A DNA stretch of 64,000 nucleotides from assembly GCF_042433055.1 (NCBI RefSeq), contig NZ_JBHLWB010000008.1:1-64000 (forward strand). The letters run 5' to 3'. Made by a program: the position numbers and the translations under genes. Position 1 is the stretch's first letter; every line of letters begins with the position of its first letter. A model generated the notes under the pieces. That model was given only the letters and a program-made list of their open reading frames with translations, searched no databases and was not told the DNA's origin. This stretch comes from Gallibacterium trehalosifermentans. Its GTDB lineage: Bacteria; Pseudomonadota; Gammaproteobacteria; Enterobacterales; Pasteurellaceae. Below are positions 51,701 through 62,087 of the stretch, in pieces.

Positions 51701-54552
51701 AATCAAGCGTACCCTCTCCTGCTTTCGCTAAAGTCCCTGTACCGGAGAAAGGCGCATTTGCATTTTGCGTTACGGTTTTATTTGGCGTGGTATTAACAGT
51801 CAGTTTACCTGCAATATCGATAATATCTTTGGTGCTCTCATCGCCATCTTTGGTATTTAGCCCATCAAATAGTGGTTTGTCATCGCTTGGCGTCAGGGTT
51901 ACGTCTGCCCCTTTGGCGATACTCACTTTTGCTTGTTTTCCATTGCTTGGGTCTTCGGTGGCAATAATATTACCCGCAGCCAAATTTCCTTTGACATCTA
52001 ATGTACCAGCATTTAACTCGAGGTTTTTATCGCCATTTTCGCCGACTTTCAGACTACCAGCTTTCGCATTCTCGCCTTCGCCTTTTGGTTCAACGGTTAC
52101 GGTACCGCCGTTAATTTTGGCGCTCTCTTTTGCGGTTAACTCTGTGCCTGATTTAACATTTAACGCATCACCAGTAACGGTCAAATTATCGGTGGTGAGA
52201 TTGGCGGAAACATCTAAGGTACCATCTTCTAGGTTTACACTACCAAAGGTGTTTTTAGCGGCTAAATTAAGTGTTCCATTACCTTGTTTATTGAATGTCC
52301 CTGAGCCAGTAACATCTGCGGTACTCGCTTGATTTACCGTTGCGTCAGCAGCCACATTCGCATTCCATGTACCATCAACGGTAATGCCATCTTTCCCTTT
52401 TTCACCCGCCGCATTGGTGGTTGAGTTGAAGTCTTGGAAGAGCGTATCACCATTGACTAAATTAGTGGTTAGGGTGCTGCCCGCTGCCACAGTAACCGTT
52501 GCTTTATCGCTATCGGTGGCGTGTGGGTCAAGGGTTTTAATATTGCCTACTGTCGCACTACCACTGGTGATTTCTAGCGTCCCGTTGTCCACGACAACAT
52601 CGCCATAATCTCCAGCATTATTGGTCGTGGTTAAGGTACCACCCGCTACCGTAAGTTTTGGAATAACCTCATCTGTTGTATAGGTTTTGTTGTCATCAAT
52701 TAATACATCGCTGGTATGGCTAATGCTGCTACCAGTGGTTAATTCGAGTTGACCACCTGAAACCGTAGTTTTTCCAGTGTAATTATGTTCACCATTGAGG
52801 ATAAGCTTGCCAGCGCCTGCTTTTTCAAAGTTCCCAGTGCCAGTAACTTGACGGGTTAATGTCGCAGGATCGGCAAAGTTAAGTTTTAAAGTCCCTTTTT
52901 TCGTTGCATCGGTGCCGGTTGAAATCGCTGATGTCGCATTTCCCATTGCGCCAGCGTTATCAAATTGCAATGTTCCGCCAGTAATTGCGGTGGTACCAGT
53001 AAAGTCGTTAGCGGTATTGTTGACGATAGTTGTGCCAGAACCGACTTGTGTTAAATTCCCTGCGCCGCTTAGTTTATTGGCAACGGTAATTTCATTGCTA
53101 CGGTTTACTTCAAGTGTTGCACCTGATTGGAGGGTGATGCTTGCGGTACCAAGATTTCCGGTTTCGCCACCATTACCTAAAGCAAGTGTGCCGCCTTTAA
53201 CATCAACTGCACCAGTATATTCATCACTATTGGCAATAATGATTTCTTTATTCGTGCCATATTTGATGATGTTTCCGCTTCCTGAGATCACGTTATTTGC
53301 ATGGAGAGTATTTTCTCTATTACCGTGGTCGAGTGCTAAGGTTGCGTTCTCATTAATCACGATATTGCCAGCAACGCCACCCATTGATGCCGTATTGTTA
53401 TGTAATTTACAAGAATGGGTATTGCCTGGTCCGCTATTAGTAGAGCAACTACCAAATGATAAAGTTCCTTCGTTAATAGTAGTTGTACCAGTATATTCAT
53501 GATCTGTTGTAAGAACTAATGTACCGCCACCCGTTTTAGTAATCCCACCAGTACCTTTAAAAACAACTAGGTTCGGGGTTTTATTTGATTCAGTTCCATC
53601 TCTAAATACGACACCTTTACCTTGGTCAACATCGACAGTAAAGGTTCCAGTTAGGTTAATTTGATCGTCTTTAGTTAATTTATTAAATAGGAAGGTATAT
53701 TTGCTAGCCATATTTTTGACGCTTAGGGTTGCATCGCCAATATTGATTACTACTTTAGTGTTACTGTCTTGTTTATTTAAGATATTCCATTGGGTATTAT
53801 TATCATTACCTGTATTACTGCTAACGGCCACTCCTGTAATATCTATAATTAATTTAGCATTATTTTGTAAATTAAGGGTGGCTGTTTGGTTATTTAAATT
53901 TTTAAAGTATAGGTTACTTCTGGCTAATGTTAATTCACCGCCATCGAGCGTTAAGGTACTGCCACCATATAGTAGAGTGTTTCTTTTTACTTTAATCTGG
54001 CTACCTGAATTAATAGCTAATGTTGCTGTGCCAGATCCGTCAGCTATAATAGTGTTACCACGACCTGACCCCCAGCCTTCTACAATATTTCCATTAAAAC
54101 CAATCGCAATATCTTGAAGATCTTGATGCAGGGCAGAGTTATTATTCATCGTAAATGTATGACCACCGGTTAAAACGATAGAGTCTGTCCATTTATTCGA
54201 TACCTGCGTATAGATTTCATTACCTGTTGCGTTATCTGTTGTAATCGAACCACCTTTAAGCCATAAACTTGATTCTCTAGTATTCCAGCGGAAATCATTA
54301 AAGACAGAATAGGTTCTTCTATCTGCTTCATTTGGGATCTCTACATCTGTTTTTGTTACTGTTCCTGCATAAGCAGATTGCACACTGACCGCTAAACCAG
54401 AAAGAAGAAATACCTTAGCTACCCCCCTCCCATTGATGATTTAGATTGTTTTCTTTAATAGTTTTTGTTTTTCCTTTAGCAAGAGTTAATTCAGATACAC
54501 ATTGCCAAACGCCTAATGTGGTATTCCAAATAACTCGATAAATCTTATTCAT
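48744..54552 (-). CDS. Large autotransporter adhesin, out of frame by one G at the signal peptide
   Basis: A type Va autotransporter of about 1935 residues when read in frame. The gene begins at ATG 54552 (AGGAAA upstream) with an extended signal region, MNKIYRVIWNTTLGVWQCVS. After 45 codons the frame hits a stop at 54415, because a run of six G residues (54422-54427) shifts it. With five G residues the frame continues into VAKVFLLSGLAVSV and the cut site SAYA, then the passenger. The passenger is rich in glycine, asparagine and threonine with autotransporter beta-strand repeats (GAGKLILNGEHNYTGKTTV). At least four related units of about 190 residues follow. The C-terminal 270 or so residues form the beta barrel and end in a final Phe (SVSFKMVF). 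Base composition is richer in GC than the neighbours. Target unknown. Confidence 0.85.
54422..54427 (-). repeat. Poly-G tract (G6) at the autotransporter frameshift
   Basis: On the coding strand the sequence is GGGAGGGGGGTAGC. Six Gs put the signal-peptide start out of frame; five would restore it. It is short for a classic phase-variation tract, and a sequencing indel is possible. Confidence 0.75.
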
Positions 54553-54756
54553 AATTTTTCCTAATGTAATTTTAATACAAATAAAATTAAATTTTACGTA
54601 TAAAAAAGTATGGCGTAATGATAAAAAGGCAAAATTTTAGCATATTTTTTGATAAGTGCTAGGGGAGAGGGGATTTTTAATTTACAAAACGTATTTTTAA
54701 AGTCAGTAAGAATTTATTGAGTATCATTTTCTAGAAAGAGTAAAGAATGGTAGTTA

Positions 54757-54776
54757 TCCCTCCTTTTTAGGGAGGG
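54757..54776 (-). terminator. Hairpin after pyrG
   Basis: TCCCTCC and GGAGGGA pair across a short loop 18 bases past the pyrG stop. A strong T run is lacking. The gap 54553-54756 is AT-rich and must hold the autotransporter promoter, which I cannot place. Confidence 0.5.
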
Positions 54777-54794
54777 AGATGTTAATGTGTAAGA

Positions 54795-56432
54795 TTAGCT
54801 TTCTTGTTGTTTTTGATAACTGTAAGCTGCTTTAATAAAGCCAGTAAATAAAGGGTGTCCATCTCGCGGGGTTGAGGTAAATTCCGGGTGGAATTGACAA
54901 GCAACAAACCAAGGGTGATTTGGCACTTCGATGATTTCAACCAATTTCTTATCAGCTGACCATCCTGTTACTTTTAACCCCGCTTTTTCAATTTGCGGTA
55001 ATAATTTATTGTTCACTTCATAACGATGGCGATGACGTTCTTCGATAGTTTCTTTGCCATATAATTGGCGAGCTAAGCTACCTTCTACTAAATGGCATTG
55101 CTGGGCACCAAGGCGCATTGTGCCACCAAGATCAGATTTATCACTACGAACTTCAACATTTCCCTCTGCATCTTGCCATTCTGTAATTAAGCCAATGACA
55201 GGTTGAGGACAATTTTTATCAAATTCTGATGAACTTGCATCTTTCATTCCTGCAACATGACGAGCATATTCAATCAAAGCAATTTGCATTCCTAGGCAAA
55301 TACCTAAATAAGGAATATTATTTTCGCGTGCGTATTGTGCGGTCAGAATTTTGCCCTCAATACCACGATAACCAAAACCACCTGGAACAAGAATTGCATC
55401 TAAGCCTTTTAATAAATCAGTTCCTTTTGATTCAATATCTTGTGAATCAATATATTTAATATTCACACTTAATCTATTTTTTAAACCACCGTGTTTAAGT
55501 GCTTCATTTACTGATTTATAAGCATCTGGTAATTCAGTATATTTTCCAACCATACCAATGGTAACTTCACCTGTTGGATTTGCTTCTTGATATAGTACAT
55601 TTTCCCATTCAGAAAGATCTGCTTCAGGGCAATCTAAATGGAAACGTTGACAAATAAAGTCATCTAAACCTTGAGATTTTAGTAATGCTGGGATCTGATA
55701 AATGGAATTAACATCTTTTAATGAGATAACCGCTTTTTCTGGCACATTACAGAAAAGTGCAATCTTCGCACGCTCATTTGGTGGAATAATGCGATCAGAA
55801 CGGCAGATTAATACATCTGGTTGAATACCGATTGAGAGCAATTCTTTCACGGAATGTTGTGTTGGTTTTGTTTTCACTTCACCCGCTGTGGCAATATAAG
55901 GCACTAGTGTTAAGTGCATAAATAAGGTTCTTTCTCTACCCACTTGTACTGCGAGTTGACGCAATGCTTCTAAGAATGGTAAAGATTCAATATCACCAAC
56001 TGTGCCACCAACCTCGACAATGACAACATCGTGTCCAGCAGCACCTTCAATAACTTTTGCTTTAATTTCATTGGTAATATGAGGAATAACTTGAATAGTT
56101 GCACCAAGATAATCGCCACGACGTTCTTTACGTAATACTTCAGAATAGATTTTCCCAGTGGTAAAGTTGTTACGTTTGGTCATTTTGGTGCGGATAAAAC
56201 GTTCATAATGTCCTAAATCAAGATCGGTTTCAGCGCCGTCTTGCGTAACAAATACCTCACCATGTTGTGTTGGGCTCATTGTACCTGGATCAACGTTGAT
56301 GTAAGGATCCAGTTTCATCATGGTAACATTTAGCCCTCGAGCCTCTAAAATAGCTGCAAGAGATGCCGCTGCGATACCTTTACCTAAAGAAGAAACGACA
56401 CCGCCTGTGACAAAAATATAATTGGTTGCCAT
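54795..56432 (-). CDS. pyrG: CTP synthase
   Basis: PyrG makes CTP from UTP, ATP and glutamine. The 545 residues comprise the synthetase half (FVTGGVVSSLGKGIAAASLA P-loop, QDGAETDLDLGHYERF, GGTVGDIESLPF) and the glutaminase half, with the nucleophile cysteine in YLGICLGMQIALIE and the His-Glu pair in ACQFHPEFTSTP. It lies alone here; eno, its usual neighbour in many gammaproteobacteria, is not adjacent. Confidence 0.98.
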   Translation of the reverse strand: MATNYIFVTGGVVSSLGKGIAAASLAAILEARGLNVTMMKLDPYINVDPGTMSPTQHGEVFVTQDGAETDLDLGHYERFIRTKMTKRNNFTTGKIYSEVLRKERRGDYLGATIQVIPHITNEIKAKVIEGAAGHDVVIVEVGGTVGDIESLPFLEALRQLAVQVGRERTLFMHLTLVPYIATAGEVKTKPTQHSVKELLSIGIQPDVLICRSDRIIPPNERAKIALFCNVPEKAVISLKDVNSIYQIPALLKSQGLDDFICQRFHLDCPEADLSEWENVLYQEANPTGEVTIGMVGKYTELPDAYKSVNEALKHGGLKNRLSVNIKYIDSQDIESKGTDLLKGLDAILVPGGFGYRGIEGKILTAQYARENNIPYLGICLGMQIALIEYARHVAGMKDASSSEFDKNCPQPVIGLITEWQDAEGNVEVRSDKSDLGGTMRLGAQQCHLVEGSLARQLYGKETIEERHRHRYEVNNKLLPQIEKAGLKVTGWSADKKLVEIIEVPNHPWFVACQFHPEFTSTPRDGHPLFTGFIKAAYSYQKQQES

Positions 56433-56578
56433 TGTTTATGCCTATTTAATAAAAAGTGAGTGGAAATTTAAGATTGAGAGATACCTAAGTATCAAGACGG
56501 GATAGTAGTTTACAGGATTTATCAATTTAACTCAATCTCAGAATCTGAGATTGCCTTGAAAGACAATCTCTAAATTCA

Positions 56579-57352
56579 TTACCAAGTCATTTGCTGATCT
56601 TTATTGTATAAAGAACGATAACCGAAATAGAGCGAACCAAAAACAGATAAACAAACGGCAGTACAGATCGCAATCATCATTGCAATTTGGTAAAGAATCG
56701 CTGTATTTGGTAAGGTACCCGAGAGAATTTGTCCTGTCATCAAACCTGGTAAGGCAACAATACCCATACCGACCATTGAGTTTAACGTTGGTAATAATGC
56801 ACTTTCCAATGCTTGATTCACAAATGGCGTCAAAATGCGTTGTGGTGTGGTACCAAAATTTAACAGCGTTTCTATACGTTGGCGTTCACTGGCTAAACTT
56901 TCACGAAAAGTTTTTACGCCAAGATTTACACCAGTCATCGCATTTCCCATAATCATTCCACTAAGTGGGATAACATATTGTGGGTGAAAGAAATTTTCTT
57001 TTACCACAACAATAATGAAAAAGGCTAATACCGCTAATCCTGAAAATGAAATTGAACCTGCGATGGCATATTTAAAATGCCTATTCAAGCTAGGATTTTT
57101 TGACAGTACACGATGTACCGCAAAAATAATCATTGCAACGAGGTAGAGTAGCGTAAAAATAGGGTGGGGATTTTTAAAGATATAAGTAAGAATGAAACCA
57201 GCCAGAATTAGCTGGATTGTCATACGTAGGCTAGCAACAAACAGCAATTTTGATTGGTTAATTTGGCACTTTTTCATAATAAAAAGCACAACTAATAGGA
57301 GTAGATAAACCAAACTAAAGTTAATGAATTGGATTTCTGTAATATTATTCAT
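56579..57352 (-). CDS. fetB: ABC exporter permease FetB (iron/metal homeostasis)
   Basis: A 257-residue inner-membrane protein of the UPF0014/FetB family with six or seven hydrophobic spans. Typical segments are ASLRMTIQLILAGFILTYIF, PLSGMIMGNAMTGVNLG and the ERQRIETLLNFGTTP loop, then SMVGMGIVALPGLMTGQILSG. With FetA it forms an exporter linked to iron excess and oxidative stress in E. coli. ATG 57352 is chosen because AAGGAG is 7 bases upstream; ATG 57358 is too close. The start overlaps fetA. Confidence 0.9.
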   Translation of the reverse strand: MNNITEIQFINFSLVYLLLLVVLFIMKKCQINQSKLLFVASLRMTIQLILAGFILTYIFKNPHPIFTLLYLVAMIIFAVHRVLSKNPSLNRHFKYAIAGSISFSGLAVLAFFIIVVVKENFFHPQYVIPLSGMIMGNAMTGVNLGVKTFRESLASERQRIETLLNFGTTPQRILTPFVNQALESALLPTLNSMVGMGIVALPGLMTGQILSGTLPNTAILYQIAMMIAICTAVCLSVFGSLYFGYRSLYNKDQQMTW

Positions 57353-57977
57353 CGCCATTCTCCTTTTTTAATTCAATTATATGATCGGCATAACGTTGTG
57401 TGAGCGTATGATCATGGCTAATGACAATTAAGGTAGTATGAGGTAAACAATATTGCTTTAAGCTAGATAAGACTTGGTTTGCAATAGTAGGATCTAGTGC
57501 AGAGGTAGGCTCATCTAACATTAAGATTTGTGGCTTAAAACTTAATGCAATCGCTAAGAACACCCTTTGTTTTTCTCCACCAGATAAATTGGTAACCGTG
57601 TGTTCAAGAGAGAAAGGCAGTTGGCAAATACTAAGGTATTGTTGTAAATCGTTAACAGGAGGAACATTACTTTCTCTATAATGATGATATTGTTGAAAAT
57701 TTTCTAAAATTGAACCAGAAAAAAGATAGGTTTGTTGAGAGACAAGAAGAATTTCACGACGCAATATTATTTTATCAAGTTGTTGAATATTTTGATTTTT
57801 ATATAAAATATTTCCTTCTGTAAGTGGCTTGGTACCATTAAATAAATGTAGTAATGTACTTTTACCACAGCCACTAGGTCCTTGTAGAAAAGTGGCTAGA
57901 CCTTTGGAAATTTCAATTTTGGGATAGCGAATTTTTTGCTGAAAGACAACATTTTCAGCACTTAAAATAACAGACAT
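57345..57977 (-). CDS. fetA: ABC exporter ATP-binding protein FetA
   Basis: A 210-residue ABC ATPase. Walker A is FLQGPSGCGKSTLLHLF, the signature LSGGEKQRVFLAIAL, Walker B ILMLDEPTSALDP, and the H-loop ISHDHT. It is first in the fetA-fetB operon, overlapping its partner by 8 bases. It is divergent from the small gene at 58028. Confidence 0.9.
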   Translation of the reverse strand: MSVILSAENVVFQQKIRYPKIEISKGLATFLQGPSGCGKSTLLHLFNGTKPLTEGNILYKNQNIQQLDKIILRREILLVSQQTYLFSGSILENFQQYHHYRESNVPPVNDLQQYLSICQLPFSLEHTVTNLSGGEKQRVFLAIALSFKPQILMLDEPTSALDPTIANQVLSSLKQYCLPHTTLIVISHDHTLTQRYADHIIELKKENGDE

Positions 57978-58027
57978 AACTTACCTTAACTTGATACTAT
58001 ATTTTGTAATAACAGGAGAAATTGTAT

Positions 58028-58345
58028 ATGAATTTCCAACAAATTTTGATGACCTTGCCACCTATTGATGATATTCATCAAATTGACATTTTAAATTTAC
58101 ACGGTGAGATTGTTCATACTATCCCTGCTATAGCGGGAAAATTAGGATCATTGCGGGTTTATAATGCGTTAGCAGAAAAATTTGCTTGTCAGTTGAATCA
58201 AGAAAGTGCAACACAAGGATTAGAATGGTTTGCTGAACATCGTATTGATGCCAGTCAATATCCAGGAAAACACCCAAACATTGACTTACTATTTACTGTC
58301 ATTAAACAAAATCAACAATTTACCCTAAAAATTTGGCATAAATAG
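58028..58345 (+). CDS. DUF2322-like small protein
   Basis: A 105-residue soluble acidic protein without a signal peptide or membrane span. The start ATG 58028 has AGGAG nine bases before it. Its layout (short leucine-rich start, NLHGEIVHTIPAIAGKLGSLRVYNAL, then a variable end) recalls the DUF2322 family seen in Pasteurellaceae and relatives, from memory only. Function unknown. It converges on coaA with 8 bases between. Confidence 0.65.
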   Translation: MNFQQILMTLPPIDDIHQIDILNLHGEIVHTIPAIAGKLGSLRVYNALAEKFACQLNQESATQGLEWFAEHRIDASQYPGKHPNIDLLFTVIKQNQQFTLKIWHK

Positions 58346-58353
58346 TTAGCGTT

Positions 58354-59286
58354 TTACTTTCGTAACTTTACCGTTTTAATGGCGTGATCTTCACCCTTTA
58401 CTAAAATTAAACTTGCCCGTTCTCTCGTTGGTAAAATATTTTCATGTAGATTGACGCCGTTAATGCTCTCCCAAATATGAGATGCAATTTCAATCGCTTC
58501 TTTTTCGGTGAGTTTTGCGTAATGGTGGAAATAAGAATTTGGATCAGCAAAAGCCCCTTTTCTAAATTTGAGAAATCGTTTGATATACCAACTTTTTAAT
58601 AAGGCTTCTTCGGCATCAACAAAAATGGAGAAATCAACAAAATCAGATACGAATAAATTGTGTGTTTTATGGCTGTGTTGTAATACATTTAGTCCTTCAA
58701 TAATCAGAATATCGGGTTGATTAATTTCTGTAAATGTATCAGGAATAATGTCATAAATAAGATGAGAATAAACTGGTGCTTTGACCTGTTGTTTACCTGA
58801 CTTTATATCAGACATAAACTGAATCAGTGAATGGGTGTCATACGATACAGGAAAGCCTTTTTTTCCCAACAAGTCTAACTGTTTTAGCTTCTCTAATGGA
58901 TATAGAAAACCATCGGTTGTTATCAAATCAACACGCCGATTTTCTTCAGTTAATAACGCTTGCAAAATGCGAGCAGTCGTACTTTTTCCAACAGCTACGC
59001 TACCAGCAATACTAATGATATAGGGAACTTTGGGCTTATTAATATCTAAAAAGCGTTGAATCACAGTATGGCGTTGTAGGTTTTCTTCAATATAGTAATT
59101 TAGCAAACGAACTAAAGGGAGATAAATAGAACGAACTTCATCTAAAGAGAGTTCTTCATTAACACTTAATAATGGTTTTAAATCTTGTTCTGTGAGTGAG
59201 AGAGGGACAGATTTTCGTAACGCCGCCCATTGTTCTCGTTCAAAAATTAAAAAAGGAGAAAAATTGTTTGCAGACTGATTGATCAC
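58354..59286 (-). CDS. coaA: Pantothenate kinase
   Basis: CoaA catalyses the first, regulated step of coenzyme A synthesis. The 310 residues have the P-loop GSVAVGKSTTARILQ, DLITTDGFLYP, YDTHSLIQFM and DILIIEGLNVLQ, matching the type I family. The start is GTG 59286, with AAGGG upstream. In E. coli coaA also lies next to the thrU-tyrU-glyT-thrT-tufB cluster, and it does so here. Confidence 0.97.
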   Translation of the reverse strand: MINQSANNFSPFLIFEREQWAALRKSVPLSLTEQDLKPLLSVNEELSLDEVRSIYLPLVRLLNYYIEENLQRHTVIQRFLDINKPKVPYIISIAGSVAVGKSTTARILQALLTEENRRVDLITTDGFLYPLEKLKQLDLLGKKGFPVSYDTHSLIQFMSDIKSGKQQVKAPVYSHLIYDIIPDTFTEINQPDILIIEGLNVLQHSHKTHNLFVSDFVDFSIFVDAEEALLKSWYIKRFLKFRKGAFADPNSYFHHYAKLTEKEAIEIASHIWESINGVNLHENILPTRERASLILVKGEDHAIKTVKLRK

Positions 59287-59632
59287 AACACCCTTCTTAT
59301 TTTAATGAGATTAGAGAAAATGATGGCTGTATGTTATAGAAAGCAACGTGAAAAGGCAAAAGTAATTAAATTATTGTTATTCATGAATAAGTAACAGGTG
59401 TTTTTGTTAGATAATTCTTCATATTGAGAATTAAGATGGATTTATCTATATTTAAGTGATTTTGCGCATTTTATGGTATTCATTTAGGTGCTTTTCTGAT
59501 TAAATTTAGTGATAAAAATAAAAGTACGAAAGAGAATTGCTGGGAATTTAGGCGGAAACTGCAAAAAACAGACAATTTTTGCTTGAGATTTAGGCTACTG
59601 ATAAAAAATCCTATTTTTTTTCAAAAAAAGTC

Positions 59633-59660
59633 TTGCCAGAAGAAAAAAGATCCCTATAAT
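59633..59660 (+). promoter_or_regulatory. Promoter of the tRNA-tuf operon
   Basis: TTGCCA and TATAAT are 16 bases apart, and the first tRNA starts about 20 bases on. The remaining part of the gap (59287-59632) is AT-rich and holds no gene I can see. Confidence 0.85.
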
Positions 59661-59681
59661 ACGCCTCACTTGCTTAACGAT

Positions 59682-59757
<76 letters not shown>

Positions 59758-59790
59758 TACTTCTCAAGTAAGTATTTGCATTAGCGCTGT

Positions 59791-59875
59791 GGAGGGATTC
59801 CCGAGCGGCCAAAGGGGGCAGACTGTAAATCTGTTGGCTCAGCCTTCGAAGGTTCGAATCCTTCTCCCTCCACCA
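59791..59875 (+). tRNA. tRNA-Tyr (anticodon GTA)
   Basis: A class II tRNA of 85 bases with a long variable arm and CCA; anticodon GTA in CTGTAAA. Equivalent to tyrU. Confidence 0.97.
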
Positions 59876-59903
59876 TTTTATGATGGGACAGATGAATATA
59901 GGT

Positions 59904-59978
<75 letters not shown>

Positions 59979-59979
59979 C

Positions 59980-60055
59980 GCTGATATAGCTCAGTTGGTA
60001 GAGCGCACCCTTGGTAAGGGTGAGGTCGGCGGTTCAAATCCGCCTATCAGCACCA
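59980..60055 (+). tRNA. tRNA-Thr (anticodon GGT)
   Basis: Complete cloverleaf with CCA; loop TTGGTAA gives GGT. It begins one base after the glycine tRNA. Equivalent to thrT. Confidence 0.97.
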
Positions 60056-60158
60056 CCTCTATTTTTCTTTCCTTTTTTAGTCAATATCCTGTAATTATCT
60101 TTGGTTAATGTGGTAGTTATACGCCATCGATAACCGTGTTTTTTTTAGGGGACTTTCC

Positions 60159-61343
60159 ATGTCTAAAGAAAAATTTGAACGTACAAAACCGCACGTTAAC
60201 GTGGGTACAATCGGTCACGTTGACCATGGTAAAACAACATTAACAGCAGCAATCACCACAGTATTAGCGAAACACTTTGGTGGAGCGGCACGTGCATTTG
60301 ACCAAATCGACAATGCGCCAGAAGAAAAAGCGCGTGGTATCACCATCAACACTTCACACGTTGAATATGATACAGCAACACGCCACTATGCACACGTTGA
60401 CTGTCCGGGACACGCTGACTATGTAAAAAACATGATTACTGGTGCAGCACAAATGGACGGCGCAATTTTAGTCGTAGCAGCAACAGATGGTCCAATGCCA
60501 CAAACTCGTGAGCACATCTTATTAGGACGCCAAGTAGGTGTACCATACATCATCGTATTCTTAAACAAATGTGATATGGTAGATGATGAAGAGTTATTAG
60601 AATTAGTAGAAATGGAAGTACGTGAACTTCTATCTCAATACGATTTCCCAGGAGATGACACACCAATCGTACGTGGTTCAGCATTAAAAGCATTAGAAGG
60701 CGATGCAGAATGGGAAGAAAAAATTCTAGAGTTAGCAAATCACCTAGATACCTATATTCCAGAGCCACAACGTGCAATTGACCAACCATTCTTATTACCA
60801 ATTGAAGATGTATTCTCAATTTCAGGACGTGGAACAGTAGTAACAGGACGTGTAGAGCGCGGAATCATCAAAACAGGTGAAGAAGTTGAAATTGTTGGTA
60901 TCAAAGAAACTACCAAAACAACAGTAACAGGTGTTGAGATGTTCCGTAAATTGCTAGACGAAGGTCGTGCAGGTGAGAACATCGGTGCATTATTACGTGG
61001 AACAAAACGTGAAGAAATCGAACGTGGACAAGTATTAGCGAAACCAGGTTCAATCACACCACACACCGACTTCGTATCAGAAGTATATGTATTATCAAAA
61101 GAAGAAGGTGGACGTCATACACCATTCTTCAAAGGATACCGTCCACAGTTCTACTTCCGTACAACTGACGTAACGGGAACCATTGAGTTACCAGAAGGCG
61201 TAGAGATGGTAATGCCTGGAGATAACATCAAAATGACAGTAAGCTTAATCCACCCAATTGCGATGGACCAAGGTTTACGTTTTGCTATCCGTGAAGGTGG
61301 TCGTACAGTAGGTGCTGGCGTGGTAGCGAGCATTATCAAGTAA
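60159..61343 (+). CDS. tuf: Elongation factor Tu
   Basis: EF-Tu, 394 residues, brings aminoacyl-tRNA to the ribosome. GTPase motifs are GHVDHGKTTL, DCPGHAD and NKCD; domain II has the signature SISGRGTVVTGRVERG. It follows the four tRNA genes as in the E. coli tufB operon, but secE and nusG do not follow; a terminator does. Confidence 0.99.
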   Translation: MSKEKFERTKPHVNVGTIGHVDHGKTTLTAAITTVLAKHFGGAARAFDQIDNAPEEKARGITINTSHVEYDTATRHYAHVDCPGHADYVKNMITGAAQMDGAILVVAATDGPMPQTREHILLGRQVGVPYIIVFLNKCDMVDDEELLELVEMEVRELLSQYDFPGDDTPIVRGSALKALEGDAEWEEKILELANHLDTYIPEPQRAIDQPFLLPIEDVFSISGRGTVVTGRVERGIIKTGEEVEIVGIKETTKTTVTGVEMFRKLLDEGRAGENIGALLRGTKREEIERGQVLAKPGSITPHTDFVSEVYVLSKEEGGRHTPFFKGYRPQFYFRTTDVTGTIELPEGVEMVMPGDNIKMTVSLIHPIAMDQGLRFAIREGGRTVGAGVVASIIK

Positions 61344-61367
61344 TTGATAAGAAACAGAAAAGAAGAA

Positions 61368-61400
61368 AAGACCCGTCTATTTAGGCGGGTCTTGTTTTTT
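61368..61400 (+). terminator. tuf terminator
   Basis: AAGACCCGTC and GGCGGGTCTT pair across TATTTA, then a T-rich tail. Confidence 0.88.
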
Positions 61401-61450
61401 GTTGCAAAGAAAGTTTATTACGGAAATATTCAAATAAAGGAAAAAAATAA

Positions 61451-62032
61451 ATGAAGATTTTACTCTTGAATGGTGGGAAAGCGTTTGGTCATTCGGCAGG
61501 CGAATTGAATACTACGTTGCATAATGTGGCAAAAGAAACATTAGTTGCTTTAGGTCATGAGATACAAGAAACAGTGATTGATACTGGCTATGATATTCAA
61601 ACAGAAATTGAAAAGTTTGTTTGGTTGGACGCTGTGATTTGGCAAATGCCTGGTTGGTGGATGGGTGAACCATGGATCGTGAAGAAATATATTGATGAAG
61701 TATTTACTTATGGTCATGGAAAACTTTATCAAAGTGATGGGCGACATCGAGTTAATCCAACAGAGGGGTATGGGACAGGCGGTTTATTACAAGGTAGAAA
61801 GCATATGTTATCGCTTACTTGGAATGCACCGATTGAAGCATTTGAGCGTGAGGGTGATTTTTTTGAAGGTAAAGGTGTTGATGGTGTTTATTTCCATTTT
61901 AGAAAAGCGAATGAGTTTTTAGGTATCACCGCATTACCAACCTTTATTTGCAATGATGTGATTAAAAATCCAAATGTGGAACAACATATTGCAGAATATA
62001 AGGCGCATTTAAGTAAAGTATTTGCTAAATAA
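61451..62032 (+). CDS. mdaB: NAD(P)H quinone reductase MdaB
   Basis: A 193-residue flavodoxin-fold FAD enzyme that reduces quinones by two electrons. It matches E. coli MdaB in length and in VIWQMPGWWMGEPWIVKKYIDEV, YGTGGLLQGRKHMLSLTWNAP and ALPTFICNDVIK. AAAGGAA precedes the start. Single gene with a terminator on each side. Confidence 0.94.
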   Translation: MKILLLNGGKAFGHSAGELNTTLHNVAKETLVALGHEIQETVIDTGYDIQTEIEKFVWLDAVIWQMPGWWMGEPWIVKKYIDEVFTYGHGKLYQSDGRHRVNPTEGYGTGGLLQGRKHMLSLTWNAPIEAFEREGDFFEGKGVDGVYFHFRKANEFLGITALPTFICNDVIKNPNVEQHIAEYKAHLSKVFAK

Positions 62033-62039
62033 TCCTAGA

Positions 62040-62070
62040 AAAGATAAAGTCTGTGCGACTTTATCTTTTT
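62040..62070 (+). terminator. mdaB terminator
   Basis: AAAGATAAAGTC and GACTTTATCTTT form a perfect 12-bp stem followed by T residues. Confidence 0.88.
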
Positions 62071-62087
62071 TATTGATGTAAGAATTT

